Source of the DNA: Streptomyces griseocarneus
GTDB lineage: Bacteria; Actinomycetota; Actinomycetes; Streptomycetales; Streptomycetaceae
NCBI GenBank assembly: GCA_003674045.1
Contig: PENC01000022.1
Coordinates: 1 to 64,000 of the forward strand
Reading direction: 5' to 3'
Length of the DNA stretch: 64,000 bases
A program made the translations under genes and the position numbers. Below the pieces are notes generated by a model, which did not search any database, had not been told where the DNA came from, and saw nothing but the letters and a program-made list of their open reading frames with translations. Below, piece after piece: positions 1 to 7,894 of the stretch (position 1 is the first letter of the stretch; every line of letters starts with the position of its first letter).

Positions 1-184
1 TCTCCTCGGGGCCCTCCAGCACGGAGGGGTCGTAGTCGCCGAGCCCGTAGTGGTGGTGGTAGAGGTCGTCGACCTCGCCCAGCCGCAGGTTCACCGGGTC
101 CTTCTCGTTGTTCCAGTAGTCCGCGACGGCCTTCTGGTAAGCGGTGCGCAGGACGGCGGCGGGGGCTTCCGGAGTCATGGTCAT
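1..184 (-). CDS. Geranyl diphosphate 2-C-methyltransferase (2-MIB pathway), N-terminal part only
   Basis: Partial gene whose C-terminal part lies beyond the left edge. About 61 residues are visible. The segments YWNNEKDPVNLRLGEVDDLY and HHHYGLGDYD match the N-terminus of the SAM-dependent methyltransferase that methylates geranyl diphosphate at C2, the first step to 2-methylisoborneol. The ATG at 184 is chosen because AAGGAG lies 8 bases upstream; a second ATG at 178 is less well placed. It follows the encapsulin gene by 61 bp on the same strand, so the two are probably cotranscribed. The catalytic SAM-binding core is outside the window, so the call rests on the conserved N-terminus and on the 2-MIB synthase next door. 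Confidence 0.88.
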   Translation of the reverse strand, partial: MTMTPEAPAAVLRTAYQKAVADYWNNEKDPVNLRLGEVDDLYHHHYGLGDYDPSVLEGPEE

Positions 185-245
185 GAGAGGTACTCCTTAC
201 AACGTGCCGATGGCTGCAGGACGTTCGGGGTGGTGCGGGCCGGGC

Positions 246-1676
246 TCAGGCGGCGGAGGTGTGGGCGACCTCGACGTTCTCCAGGACGCCGAGCGCGTCG
301 GGAACGAGGACGGCGGCCGAGTGGTACGTGCTGACCAGGTAGGAGATGATCGCCTGCTCGTTGATGCCCATGAACCGCACGTTCAGGCCCGGCTCGTACT
401 CGTCCGGGAGCCCGGTCTGCCGCAGCCCGACCACACCCGAGGCCTCCTCGCCGGTACGCATCGCCAGGATCGAGGTGGTGCCCTGCTCGGAGACCGGCAG
501 CTTGCCCAGCGGGTAGATCGGTACGCCGCGCCAGGCGGGGATACGGTGGCCGCCCACGTCGGCGTCGCCGAAGTAGAGGCCGCGCTTGTTGCACTCGCGG
601 CCGAAGGCGGCGATCGCCTTCGGGTGCGCGAAGAACGCCTTGGTCTGGCGGCGCATGCTCAGCAGCTCGTCGAGGTCGTCCGGGGTGGGCGGCCCGGAGT
701 GGGTGGAGATGCGCTGCCCGTAGTCGGCGTTGTGCAGCAGCCCGAAAGTGCGGTTGTTGACCAGCTCGTACTCCTGGCGCTCGCGCAGCGCCTCGATCGT
801 CAGGCGCAGCTGCTGCTCGATCTGGTTCATCGGGTCGTTGTAGAGGTCGGCGACCCGGCTGTGCACCCGCAGGACCGTCTGGGCCACGCTCAGCTCGTAC
901 TCGCGCGGCTCGAGCTCGTAGTCGGCGAACGTGCCCGGCACGACGGGCTCCCCGGAGTGGCCGGCGGCCAGTGCGATATCGGCTTCGCCGCGCTTGTTCT
1001 GCGGGAGCTCGCCTTCGGCCTGGCGGAGCTGTACGTGCTTGCGCAGCCGCTCGTTCCGCCTGGCGACCTCTCCGTACGCCTGGCGGGGCAGTGCCAGCAC
1101 CGTGCACGCCGTCAGTGCCCGCGCCGTGAACTCCCATGCGCCGGGCTCGTCCGACACGACCTGTCCGCCGAAGAACCCGCCGTCGGCGAGCACCCCCTGC
1201 CGCGACTCGGCTCCGTATTTCCCGGTGCCGACCTTCTCCACCTTGCCGTGCGCGATCAGGACCACTTCGTCCGCCGGCTGCCCGGCCTGGGCCAGGACCT
1301 CGCCCGGCTCGTATTCGCGCTGTTCGAACCGGCTGGCCAGGGTCTGCAACACCTTCGGATCGTCGAAACCGCGCAGCAGCGGAAGCTCTCCCAGCTCCGC
1401 CGGCACGACCCTGACGTCCGCCCCTTCCTGGACGAAGGTCACCCGCCCGTCGCCGACCGCGTAGGCCAGACGCCGGTTGACCCGGTACGTACCGCCACTG
1501 ACCTCCACCCAGGGCAGTGCCCGCAGCAGCCAGCGCGAGCTGATGTTCTGCATCTGCGGAACGGTCTTGGTGGTGGTGGCCAGATTTCGTGCGGCCGCGA
1601 CGCCGAGGCTCAACTGCGCCCGGGCTGCGTCTCCTTCATCCTGCTCAGATTGGTTCGGCGTCACTGCACTCGTCAT
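246..1676 (-). CDS. Family 2B encapsulin shell protein with cyclic-nucleotide-binding domain (2-MIB locus)
   Basis: A 476-residue protein of the type historically annotated as a Crp/Fnr or cyclic nucleotide-binding protein next to 2-MIB genes. The N-terminal shell portion is followed by a cNMP-binding-type insertion at roughly residues 105-215 (segments FEQREYEPGEVLAQAGQPAD and GGFFGGQVVSDEPGAWEF). The C-terminal half is HK97-like/SrpI-like, including PMNQIEQQLRLTIEALRERQ and ELVNNRTFGLLHNA. Length and domain order fit family 2B encapsulins. Established knowledge: such shells in Streptomyces can enclose 2-MIB synthase. Inference: the same holds here. The start ATG has GGAAGGG upstream. The gene precedes the methyltransferase and diverges from the synthase. 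Confidence 0.88.
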   Translation of the reverse strand: MTSAVTPNQSEQDEGDAARAQLSLGVAAARNLATTTKTVPQMQNISSRWLLRALPWVEVSGGTYRVNRRLAYAVGDGRVTFVQEGADVRVVPAELGELPLLRGFDDPKVLQTLASRFEQREYEPGEVLAQAGQPADEVVLIAHGKVEKVGTGKYGAESRQGVLADGGFFGGQVVSDEPGAWEFTARALTACTVLALPRQAYGEVARRNERLRKHVQLRQAEGELPQNKRGEADIALAAGHSGEPVVPGTFADYELEPREYELSVAQTVLRVHSRVADLYNDPMNQIEQQLRLTIEALRERQEYELVNNRTFGLLHNADYGQRISTHSGPPTPDDLDELLSMRRQTKAFFAHPKAIAAFGRECNKRGLYFGDADVGGHRIPAWRGVPIYPLGKLPVSEQGTTSILAMRTGEEASGVVGLRQTGLPDEYEPGLNVRFMGINEQAIISYLVSTYHSAAVLVPDALGVLENVEVAHTSAA

Positions 1677-2204
1677 TCCGGTCCCTTCCGATCACGTGGG
1701 GGGCGCACGGCATGCACGGCTCCTGCGGTGGGCCGGGCCTGCTGCCGCAGATGCGCTCCGTCAGTGAATCAGCGGGAAAGGATGTTGGTCGAGGGTAGCG
1801 GAACGTGCACTATCGCTTTGCGCCACCGGATGCCGCTCGGAAGCCGTGCTCAGCGGTCGTCGATTCCCTGCAAGAGCGGAAAACCGCCACTGCCGAGGAT
1901 GGCCCGATCTGCGCGAACTGATGTCCCGCTTCCGTTCGGCAGGGCGAAGGGTGACCCGTGTGGGTGATGCGATTCCGCCACCTGCTTCCTGAGTCGCATG
2001 GACAGTCGGCCGTCGATGTGACGGTCCGTGACCGGACGGGCGTGACCGATTCACTCGGACGAGTGGCGATGTTGTTGGGCGTGCGGCAGAGCTGCACGTC
2101 AGGTCCAGGAGGGAGGGGGAGGGCCCTTGTTGCGGCTCCGTGGGCCGTGCTATCCCTTCGGGCGACGACAGAGTCAAGACGCGTGCCTGTGAACGGAGTT
2201 GCGG
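1677..2204. promoter_or_regulatory. Divergent intergenic region between encapsulin and 2-MIB synthase
   Basis: A 528-bp gap between two divergently transcribed genes of one pathway, so it must hold the promoters for both directions. I see a ribosome binding site for each gene (GGAAGGG before the encapsulin, ACGGAG before the synthase) but no convincing palindrome or sigma-factor consensus. Open frames across it look like GC-driven shadows and carry no recognisable protein. Confidence 0.5.
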
Positions 2205-3386
2205 ATGACCTTGCCGACCCCCCACGCGGCCGAAGTGCCCGAGGACGCTGCCGGATCTTCCCGTCTCCTGGCCCGGCTGCTGTCCGGACCGACCGGCATC
2301 GGGACGAACTCCCTGCGCCTCGTGGCCGCCCCGGAGCCGGGTACGGTTACGGTTTCGGACCCGGAAGTGCCATCGGCCGCCGTCACCTCCCCGGCGGAGC
2401 CGCAGTCGTCGTCGCAGCGGATCGAGGGCCTCTACTGTCCGCCGGCCGTACGGGACGACCGCGCGCTGGCCGACGAGGTCAACGACCGGATCGTCGAGTG
2501 GGCCGAGAAGGAAGTGGGGCTCTACCCGGACACCGAGCTGAGGGAGAAGCTCGTCGGCTTCGACCCGGGACGGTCGGTGGTTCTGTGCCACCCGGACGCG
2601 CCGAGCATCGATCACCTCATGGCCGCCGCCCGCCTCTACGTCGGCGAGAACGCCGTGGACGACTACTTCTGCGAGGCGGAGTACGGCGGCAGCGCGGACC
2701 GCCGCGGCGCAGCCCTGGCCGTCGCCCAGTCCGCGATCGACCCTTCCCACAACACCCCGCGCTACGAGGCCGACTGGCGCGCCGGGGTCGAATCCCACCC
2801 GGCCCTGCGCTCGATGCGGTCGGCCATGGACCACTTCTACGCCCTGGCCACGCCGGCCCAGGCGCACCGCTTCCGGCACGACATCGCCAATCTCTACCTC
2901 GGGTACGGCGCCGAGGGCGACTGCATCAGCCAGCACCGCACCCCGGCGGTGTGGGAGTACCTGGTACAGCGGCAGTTCAACGGCTTCCGCCCGTGCCTCA
3001 CCCTCACCGACTCGGTCGGCGGCTACGAGCTGCCCGCCCATCTCTTCGCGGAGCCTGCCGTACAGCGCGCCGTCGCCCTGTCCTCCAACGCCTCGACCAT
3101 CTGCAACGACCTCTACTCGCTGCGCAAGGAGCAGGCGAGCGGGCGGTTCCACTACAGTCTGCCCACCGTGATCGCCGCCGAGGAGGACTGCTCCATCAAC
3201 GACGCCTTCCAGAAGGCGATCGAGGTGCACAACGAGATCGTCCACCTCTTCGAGGAACACGCGGCCGCGCTCTCCGTCACCAACCCGCTCATCGCCCGCT
3301 TCATGGCCGGACTGTCGAACTGGATGAGCGGCAATCACGAATGGCACGCCGGAAACGTCGGCACCCGCTATGCGACCTCGCCCTGA
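2205..3386 (+). CDS. 2-methylisoborneol synthase
   Basis: A 393-residue class I terpene cyclase that converts 2-methyl-geranyl diphosphate to 2-methylisoborneol. The metal-binding aspartate-rich motif is DDYFCE (residues 152-157) and the NSE/DTE-type motif is NDLYSLRKE. The first 70 or so residues are Pro/Ala/Ser-rich and look disordered, but contain the conserved stretch SGPTGIGTNSLRL, typical of actinobacterial 2-MIB synthases and implicated in packaging into the encapsulin. ATG 2205 is preferred to the in-frame TTG at 2199 because AACGGAG ends 7 bases before it. In many Streptomyces the shell, synthase and methyltransferase genes run in one direction; here the synthase is on the opposite strand from the other two. 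Confidence 0.93.
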   Translation: MTLPTPHAAEVPEDAAGSSRLLARLLSGPTGIGTNSLRLVAAPEPGTVTVSDPEVPSAAVTSPAEPQSSSQRIEGLYCPPAVRDDRALADEVNDRIVEWAEKEVGLYPDTELREKLVGFDPGRSVVLCHPDAPSIDHLMAAARLYVGENAVDDYFCEAEYGGSADRRGAALAVAQSAIDPSHNTPRYEADWRAGVESHPALRSMRSAMDHFYALATPAQAHRFRHDIANLYLGYGAEGDCISQHRTPAVWEYLVQRQFNGFRPCLTLTDSVGGYELPAHLFAEPAVQRAVALSSNASTICNDLYSLRKEQASGRFHYSLPTVIAAEEDCSINDAFQKAIEVHNEIVHLFEEHAAALSVTNPLIARFMAGLSNWMSGNHEWHAGNVGTRYATSP

Positions 3387-3411
3387 TGGACCGTGCTCGC
3401 GGCACCGGCCC

Positions 3412-3852
3412 TCAGTCGTCCGTCTTGATCTTCTTCATGACCAGATGGGAGTCGACCCGGGTGACGGCCCGCAGCCCGATCAGCTTGCTGGTCAGGAACG
3501 TCTCGTAGGCCGCGTGGTCCTCGACGGCGATGCGGACGAAGTAGTCGGGGCGGCCGAAGAGGCGGTGGAATTCGACGACCTCGTCGTAGGCGGCGATCGC
3601 GGACTCCAGCTCCTCGACCGTCTGGAGATCGTTGACACCGATCTCCACGGCGGCCATCACCTCGAAGTTCCGGCCGGCCGCCGTCGGGTCGATGCGGGCG
3701 CGATAGCCGGTGATGATCCCCTCGTCCTCCAGGCGTTTGACCCGGCGCAGGCACGGCGGTGGTGTGAGCCCCACCCGTTTGGCCAGCTCGACGTTGGTCA
3801 GGCGACCGTCCTGGCGCAGATGAAACAAAATTTCCCGGTCGATGCTGTCCAT
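3412..3852 (-). CDS. Lrp/AsnC family transcriptional regulator
   Basis: A 146-residue protein of the usual Lrp/AsnC length. The N-terminal helix-turn-helix spans about residues 4-55 (DREILFHLRQDGRLTNVELA, then VGLTPPPCLRRVKRLEDEG) and the C-terminal half is an amino-acid-sensing RAM domain (EFHRLFGRPDYFVRIAVED). It diverges from azlC/azlD. An AsnC-type regulator (AzlB) controls azlCD in Bacillus, so local control of branched-chain amino acid export is the likely role. A perfect palindrome sits in the shared promoter region. It converges on 2-MIB synthase with 25 bp between stops. Confidence 0.92.
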   Translation of the reverse strand: MDSIDREILFHLRQDGRLTNVELAKRVGLTPPPCLRRVKRLEDEGIITGYRARIDPTAAGRNFEVMAAVEIGVNDLQTVEELESAIAAYDEVVEFHRLFGRPDYFVRIAVEDHAAYETFLTSKLIGLRAVTRVDSHLVMKKIKTDD

Positions 3853-3871
3853 GTAATCAAGTGTCCCATAC

Positions 3872-3885
3872 CCCGGAATTCCGGG
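3872..3885. promoter_or_regulatory. 14-bp perfect palindrome, candidate Lrp operator
   Basis: CCCGGAATTCCGGG is a perfect palindrome 20 bp upstream of the Lrp gene start and 46 bp upstream of the azlC start. Its position between divergent regulator and target genes fits an autoregulatory operator. No binding data can be inferred from sequence alone. Confidence 0.45.
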
Positions 3886-3931
3886 AATGATCGGAAACCA
3901 AATTACGCGGCCGGATATCTAAAATTGCCGC

Positions 3932-4682
3932 ATGAACGCCCCGTCAGAAGCGGCCGTCGGCTGCCACCGCCAGGACACCCCTGCACCCCCTCCCACCAGG
4001 TCCGACTTCCGGGCGGCCCTGAAGGATTCCAGCTCCGTGGGCCTGGCCCTGTTCCCGCTGGGGATAGCCTTCGGCGTGCTCGTCGTCCACGCGGGGATGG
4101 ACTGGTGGTGGGCGTCCGTGATCACCGCCGTCGTGTACGCGGGCTCGCTGGAGTTCCTCCTCGTCGGCCTCGTCACCGCGGCGACACCGCTGGCGCAGGT
4201 CGCGCTCACGGCGTTCCTGGTCAATTTCCGGCACGTCTTCTACGCCCTGTCCTTCCCGCTGCACCGCGTCACCAGCCGCGCGGGCAAGGCCTACAGCACC
4301 TACACGATGACCGACGAGGCGTACGCCCTGACCACGGGGGGAGTCGGCACAGTCCTGGAGCGGTCGGCGGATCGTCTGGCTCCAGGCCCTGTGTCAGGTC
4401 TACTGGGTCGCCGGTGCCACCCTCGGCGCGCTCTTCGGCGCCCTGGTCCCCGCGGAGCTGGCCGGTCTGGACTTCGCGCTGACCGCCCTGTTCGTCGTCC
4501 TGGCCGTCGACGCCTACCGCGCCAAGCGCGACATTCCCACCCCTGCCCTCGCCCTGGTGTGCGCGCTGGCCGCCCGATTCGTGCTGCCCGGGCAGATGCT
4601 GCTCGCCGCGCTGGGCCTGTTCACGGCCGCCCTCCTGGCCCGCCGCGCCTTCTCGCCGCGAGAGGGGACGGCCCGTGCCTGA
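3932..4682 (+). pseudogene. AzlC family branched-chain amino acid exporter subunit, frameshifted
   Basis: Integral membrane permease subunit that with AzlD exports branched-chain amino acids. The reading frame from ATG 3932 gives a good AzlC N-terminus (FPLGIAFGVLVVHAGMDWWW, then FLVNFRHVFYALSFPL and MTDEAYALTTG) and breaks at a run of six G at 4336-4341. The next frame continues the family sequence perfectly (WSGRRIVWLQALCQVYWVAG, later FVLPGQMLLAALGLFTAALL) to the TGA at 4680-4682. Removing one G restores an intact protein of about 249 residues. It is either a recent inactivating insertion or a homopolymer sequencing error. The restored stop overlaps the azlD start by 8 bases, as expected for an intact pair. 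Confidence 0.85.
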
Positions 4683-5001
4683 CAACACGGCCTACATCGC
4701 CGCCGCCGTCGCCATATCCGCCGTCGTCACCTGGGCGCTGCGCTGCCTGCCCTTCGCCGCGCTGGCACCCCTGCGGGCGAGCGAGACCCTGCGCTACCTC
4801 AGCGTGCACATGCCGGTCGGCGTCATGGTGATCCTCACCGTGTACACGCTCCGCGACATCTCTTTCACCGGTGCTCTCCCCGTCTCCCTGGCCCTCGCGG
4901 CCACGCTCGGCCTGCACCTGTGGCGACGCAACGCGGTGCTGAGCGTGCTGGGCGGCACGGCGATCCATGTCGCCCTGGCGAGCACGGTCTTCAGCCAGTA
5001 G
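4675..5001 (+). CDS. AzlD domain-containing membrane protein
   Basis: A 108-residue, four-helix membrane protein (AIAVSAVVTWALRCLPF-like start, then YLSVHMPVGVMVILTVYTLR) of the AzlD family, partner of AzlC in branched-chain amino acid export across the cytoplasmic membrane. It begins at a GTG overlapping the end of the restored azlC frame, which indicates translational coupling. If the azlC frameshift is real, this subunit would probably lack its partner. Confidence 0.88.
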   Translation: MPDNTAYIAAAVAISAVVTWALRCLPFAALAPLRASETLRYLSVHMPVGVMVILTVYTLRDISFTGALPVSLALAATLGLHLWRRNAVLSVLGGTAIHVALASTVFSQ

Positions 5002-5013
5002 GGATCTTCGACG

Positions 5014-5034
5014 GCCGCCGGTGACCCCGGCGGC
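5014..5034. terminator. Hairpin between convergent azlD and HAD genes
   Basis: Perfect 8-bp stem GCCGCCGG / CCGGCGGC with a 5-base loop, lying between the stop of azlD and the stop of the minus-strand HAD gene. It fits a bidirectional terminator in a high-GC genome; there is no T tract. Confidence 0.6.
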
Positions 5035-5040
5035 ACGCGT

Positions 5041-5640
5041 TCAGGGAGCGGATCCCGCCCGATAGGGGCGGACATCGATCGCGGCCATGCCCGCCGCGCC
5101 GGCCGCCAGAAGCCCCTCGTCGCTGTCCTCGTACACCAGGCAGTCACCCGGCGGCACGCCCAGGCGCCGGGCGGCCAGCAGGAAGAGGTCGGGCCACGGC
5201 TTGCCCCGGTCGACGTCCTCGCGCGTGACCAGGACATCGATCTGCTCGCGCAGCCCCACATGGGGGATGGTCGCCTCGATGACCCGGCGCGCGCCCCCCG
5301 ACGCCACGGCGACGGGCAGGGTCCCGTGGTAGGCCCGCACCACGTCCGCGACAGCGGGCACTTCGCGGATCCTGTGGCAGCCGCGCAGGAATGCCGCGTC
5401 GCGCGCCCGTACCACCTCGGCCACCGGTACCGGCCCGGTGACGGCGGCCTCCTCCATCAGCGCCTCGACCAGTTCCGCGCTGGAGAGGCCGGTCCGTTCG
5501 TCGAACCAGGACCGGTCGAGCCCGACCCCGTGACGGCGCAGCGCCTCGGCCATGGCGAGGTAGTTGGCGTACTGGGTGTCGGCGAGTGTGCCGTCCCAGT
5601 CGAAGATGAGGCATCGTGCCTCGGGTGGTGGTGTCAGCAC
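5041..5640 (-). CDS. HAD family phosphatase (beta-phosphoglucomutase-like)
   Basis: A 199-residue haloacid-dehalogenase superfamily protein. The nucleophile motif I is FDWDGTLAD (DxDGT), motif II is around VASGGARR, motif III lysine is in RGKPWPDLF, and motif IV is VYEDSDEG. The small alpha-helical cap follows motif I, as in sugar-phosphate phosphatases and beta-phosphoglucomutases. GTG at 5640 is preferred because GGAGG lies 8 bases upstream; the frame stays open further upstream but overlaps the transporter gene. It is the last gene of the cyclitol operon, 47 bp after the transporter, so dephosphorylation of a cyclitol phosphate or sedoheptulose phosphate is a reasonable inferred role. Confidence 0.85.
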   Translation of the reverse strand: MLTPPPEARCLIFDWDGTLADTQYANYLAMAEALRRHGVGLDRSWFDERTGLSSAELVEALMEEAAVTGPVPVAEVVRARDAAFLRGCHRIREVPAVADVVRAYHGTLPVAVASGGARRVIEATIPHVGLREQIDVLVTREDVDRGKPWPDLFLLAARRLGVPPGDCLVYEDSDEGLLAAGAAGMAAIDVRPYRAGSAP

Positions 5641-5687
5641 CGTGTCCGCCTCCGTGTCGCCCTGTCGAAGTGCCGCCGCGTCGCCGT

Positions 5688-7067
5688 TCAGCTCTGCCCT
5701 TGCCCGGTCTCCCGTGCGATCTCCTCGAGGCTCCTGCCCCGGGTCTCCACCATGGCACGCGAGAAGACGGCGAGGGACACCGCCGTCACCCCGGCGTAGA
5801 GCAGGAAGGCGCCCGAGAAGGTGAGGTAGTGGACGAGCGAGACGAAGGTGAGCGCCACCAGGGTGTCGGCGCTCCAGTGTGCCGCGGTCGCCCACCCCAT
5901 GGCCCTGCCGCGGATCTCCTGGGGGAAGATCTCGGAGATGTAGACCCAGAAGATCGGGGCGGGGCCCACCGCTCCGGCGGCGATGAACACGCACAGCAGG
6001 AAGACCGTGAGCGCGCCGCCCTGGTGGCCGGTGGCGGAACTGGCGCTGATGCCCAGTGAGGTCACGCCCATGACGCACAGTCCGCCGAGAAAGAGCGGGC
6101 GCCTGCCCGTGCGGTCGAGGAGGGCCATGCTGACCACCGCCATCAGCAGGTTGACGATGCCGACGAGCACGCTGCCGAGGACGGAGCTGGTGATGCCGCT
6201 CCCGCCCGCCGTCAGGATGGTGGGCGCGTAGTAGATGGCCGTGTTGAGGCCGGTGAGCTGCACGGCGAAGGCCATGGCCACGGTCATCCGGAGGAAACGC
6301 CGGCTGGCGCGCCCCGGGGGCGACGGCCGGGCGGGAGAAGCGCCGCTCCCGTCATGCGGCCCGGACGCGAGTGGCGGTGGCGGGGGCATGGTGAAGGACG
6401 CGGCGGCGACGGCCGCCTCGGCATGCCGGCCCCGGGCCGCGAGCCATCGTGGTGATTCCTGGACGAAGCAGGCGCCGACGCCGAGCACGAGGGCGGGGAG
6501 TACGGCCAGGCCCAGCATGAGCCGCCAATTGCCCGAGCCGCTGAGCGTGTAGTCGACGACGAAGGACGCCAGGATGCCCACCGTGATCATCAGCTGGTTG
6601 AGCGTCACCAGAAGACCCCGGCGGCCGGGCGGTGAGATCTCCGAGATGTACAGGGGGACCACCGACGACGAGGCGCCGAGGGCCAGCCCCACGACCGCCC
6701 GGCCGACGAGCAGAGCAGGGCTGCTGCCGGCGAACGCGGTGCTCAGCGTCCCCACCGCGTACACCAGGGCCAGGAGCAGGATGACCTTCTTCCGGCCCAG
6801 GCGGTCCGCCAGGGCACCGCTGCTCGGTGCCGCGACGGCGGCACCGAGCAGGGCGGCGGCGACAAGGGCGCCCTGCTCCCACGGTCCGAGCGCGAACTCC
6901 CGCCGGATGGCCAGCTGGGCTCCCGACAGGACTCCGGTCCCGTAGCCGAAGAGGACACCGCCGGTGGACGCGATGACGGTGGCCAGCAGCACACCACCTC
7001 GCCGGGTCGCGGACGGGGGCCCTGCGCGGACGGTGCGGTCCGGCACCTGTGACACCCTTTTCGCCAT
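5688..7067 (-). CDS. MFS transporter, sugar porter family
   Basis: About 459 residues with 12 predicted membrane segments. Sugar-porter signatures are present: GALADRLGRKK between helices 2 and 3, QESPRWL after helix 6, LTGLNTAIYYAPTIL in helix 7, LLDRTGRRPLF between helices 8 and 9, and ETRGRSLEEI at the C-terminus. The central loop is Pro/Ser/Ala-rich. The ATG at 7067 (MAKRVSQ) has GGAGG 8 bases upstream and is preferred over the in-frame start 45 bp earlier. It lies between the SDR and HAD genes of the cyclitol operon and may move the cyclitol product or a sugar precursor; direction and substrate cannot be read from sequence. Confidence 0.9.
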   Translation of the reverse strand: MAKRVSQVPDRTVRAGPPSATRRGGVLLATVIASTGGVLFGYGTGVLSGAQLAIRREFALGPWEQGALVAAALLGAAVAAPSSGALADRLGRKKVILLLALVYAVGTLSTAFAGSSPALLVGRAVVGLALGASSSVVPLYISEISPPGRRGLLVTLNQLMITVGILASFVVDYTLSGSGNWRLMLGLAVLPALVLGVGACFVQESPRWLAARGRHAEAAVAAASFTMPPPPPLASGPHDGSGASPARPSPPGRASRRFLRMTVAMAFAVQLTGLNTAIYYAPTILTAGGSGITSSVLGSVLVGIVNLLMAVVSMALLDRTGRRPLFLGGLCVMGVTSLGISASSATGHQGGALTVFLLCVFIAAGAVGPAPIFWVYISEIFPQEIRGRAMGWATAAHWSADTLVALTFVSLVHYLTFSGAFLLYAGVTAVSLAVFSRAMVETRGRSLEEIARETGQGQS

Positions 7068-7108
7068 GCAGCCGCCTCCGATGCGGTGCCGGATGAATGC
7101 CGGATGAA

Positions 7109-7894
7109 TCACGAGGCGAGGAATCCGCCGTCCACCGCGACCACTTGGCCGTTGACGTAGGACGCCTCATCGGACAGCAGCCACTGGACCAAGGACGCGA
7201 CCTCCCCGACCTCGCCGACCCTTCCGGCCGGGATGAGGCGCTGCCAGGCAGCCGTACCGCCCACCGTGCTCTGCGAGGCGCGGAGCATCTCGGTGTCGAT
7301 GGGGCCCGGGGCGATGCCGTTGACACGAATGCCCTGGGCCGCGTTCTCCATCGCGGCCACCCGGGTGAGGGCGACGGCCGCGTGCTTGGAGGCGATATAG
7401 GCGGCCACCCCGGGAAAGACGGCACGGAAGCCGTGCACCGAGGTGTTGTTGACGATGCTGCCGTGGCCCTGTTCCCGCATGAGCGCCAGTTCGTGGCGCA
7501 TGCACAGCCACAGCCCCTTGGCATTGACGTCGAAACAGGCGTCGAAGTCGTCCTCGCTGAGATCGGCGATGGATCCGCCGCGGGAGATCCCCGCGTTGTT
7601 GAAGGCGAGATCCACCGTCCGGTGCGTGCGCCGGATCCCTTCGAACGCCCTGGCCAGCCGGCCGGAGTCGCTGACGTCGGCCTGGACGAAGTCGGCCGCC
7701 CCCGGCGCCCCGTCGCTGATCTCGCGGGCGGCGGCGCGCCCGGCGACGGGGTCCCGCCCGATGATCACCACCTGGGCCCCGGCCGCGGCGAGGCGCTCCG
7801 CCACGCCGCGGCCGATGCCCTTGCTCCCGCCGGTGACGACCGCTGTGCGTCCGCGGAACGTTCCGCCGGTCGGTCCGGCCGTTTGATCAGACAC
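7109..7894 (-). CDS. SDR family NAD(P)-dependent oxidoreductase (putative cyclitol dehydrogenase)
   Basis: A 261-residue classical short-chain dehydrogenase. The cofactor motif is TGGSKGIG (residues 21-28), the structural motif FNNAG, the catalytic residues Ser152, Tyr166 and Lys170 (YIASK), and the C-terminal half carries IRVNGIAPGPIDTEM. It starts at a GTG overlapping the last 8 bases of the cyclase gene, so the two are translationally coupled. In EEVS-type pathways an SDR commonly oxidises or reduces the cyclitol, so that role is inferred from context rather than from a substrate motif. Confidence 0.9.
   Translation of the reverse strand: MSDQTAGPTGGTFRGRTAVVTGGSKGIGRGVAERLAAAGAQVVIIGRDPVAGRAAAREISDGAPGAADFVQADVSDSGRLARAFEGIRRTHRTVDLAFNNAGISRGGSIADLSEDDFDACFDVNAKGLWLCMRHELALMREQGHGSIVNNTSVHGFRAVFPGVAAYIASKHAAVALTRVAAMENAAQGIRVNGIAPGPIDTEMLRASQSTVGGTAAWQRLIPAGRVGEVGEVASLVQWLLSDEASYVNGQVVAVDGGFLAS

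Noticed and set aside
144..1967. Long plus-strand open frame opposite the encapsulin gene
   Set aside because: Antisense shadow of a high-GC gene; no family motif, and the minus-strand protein is clearly real.
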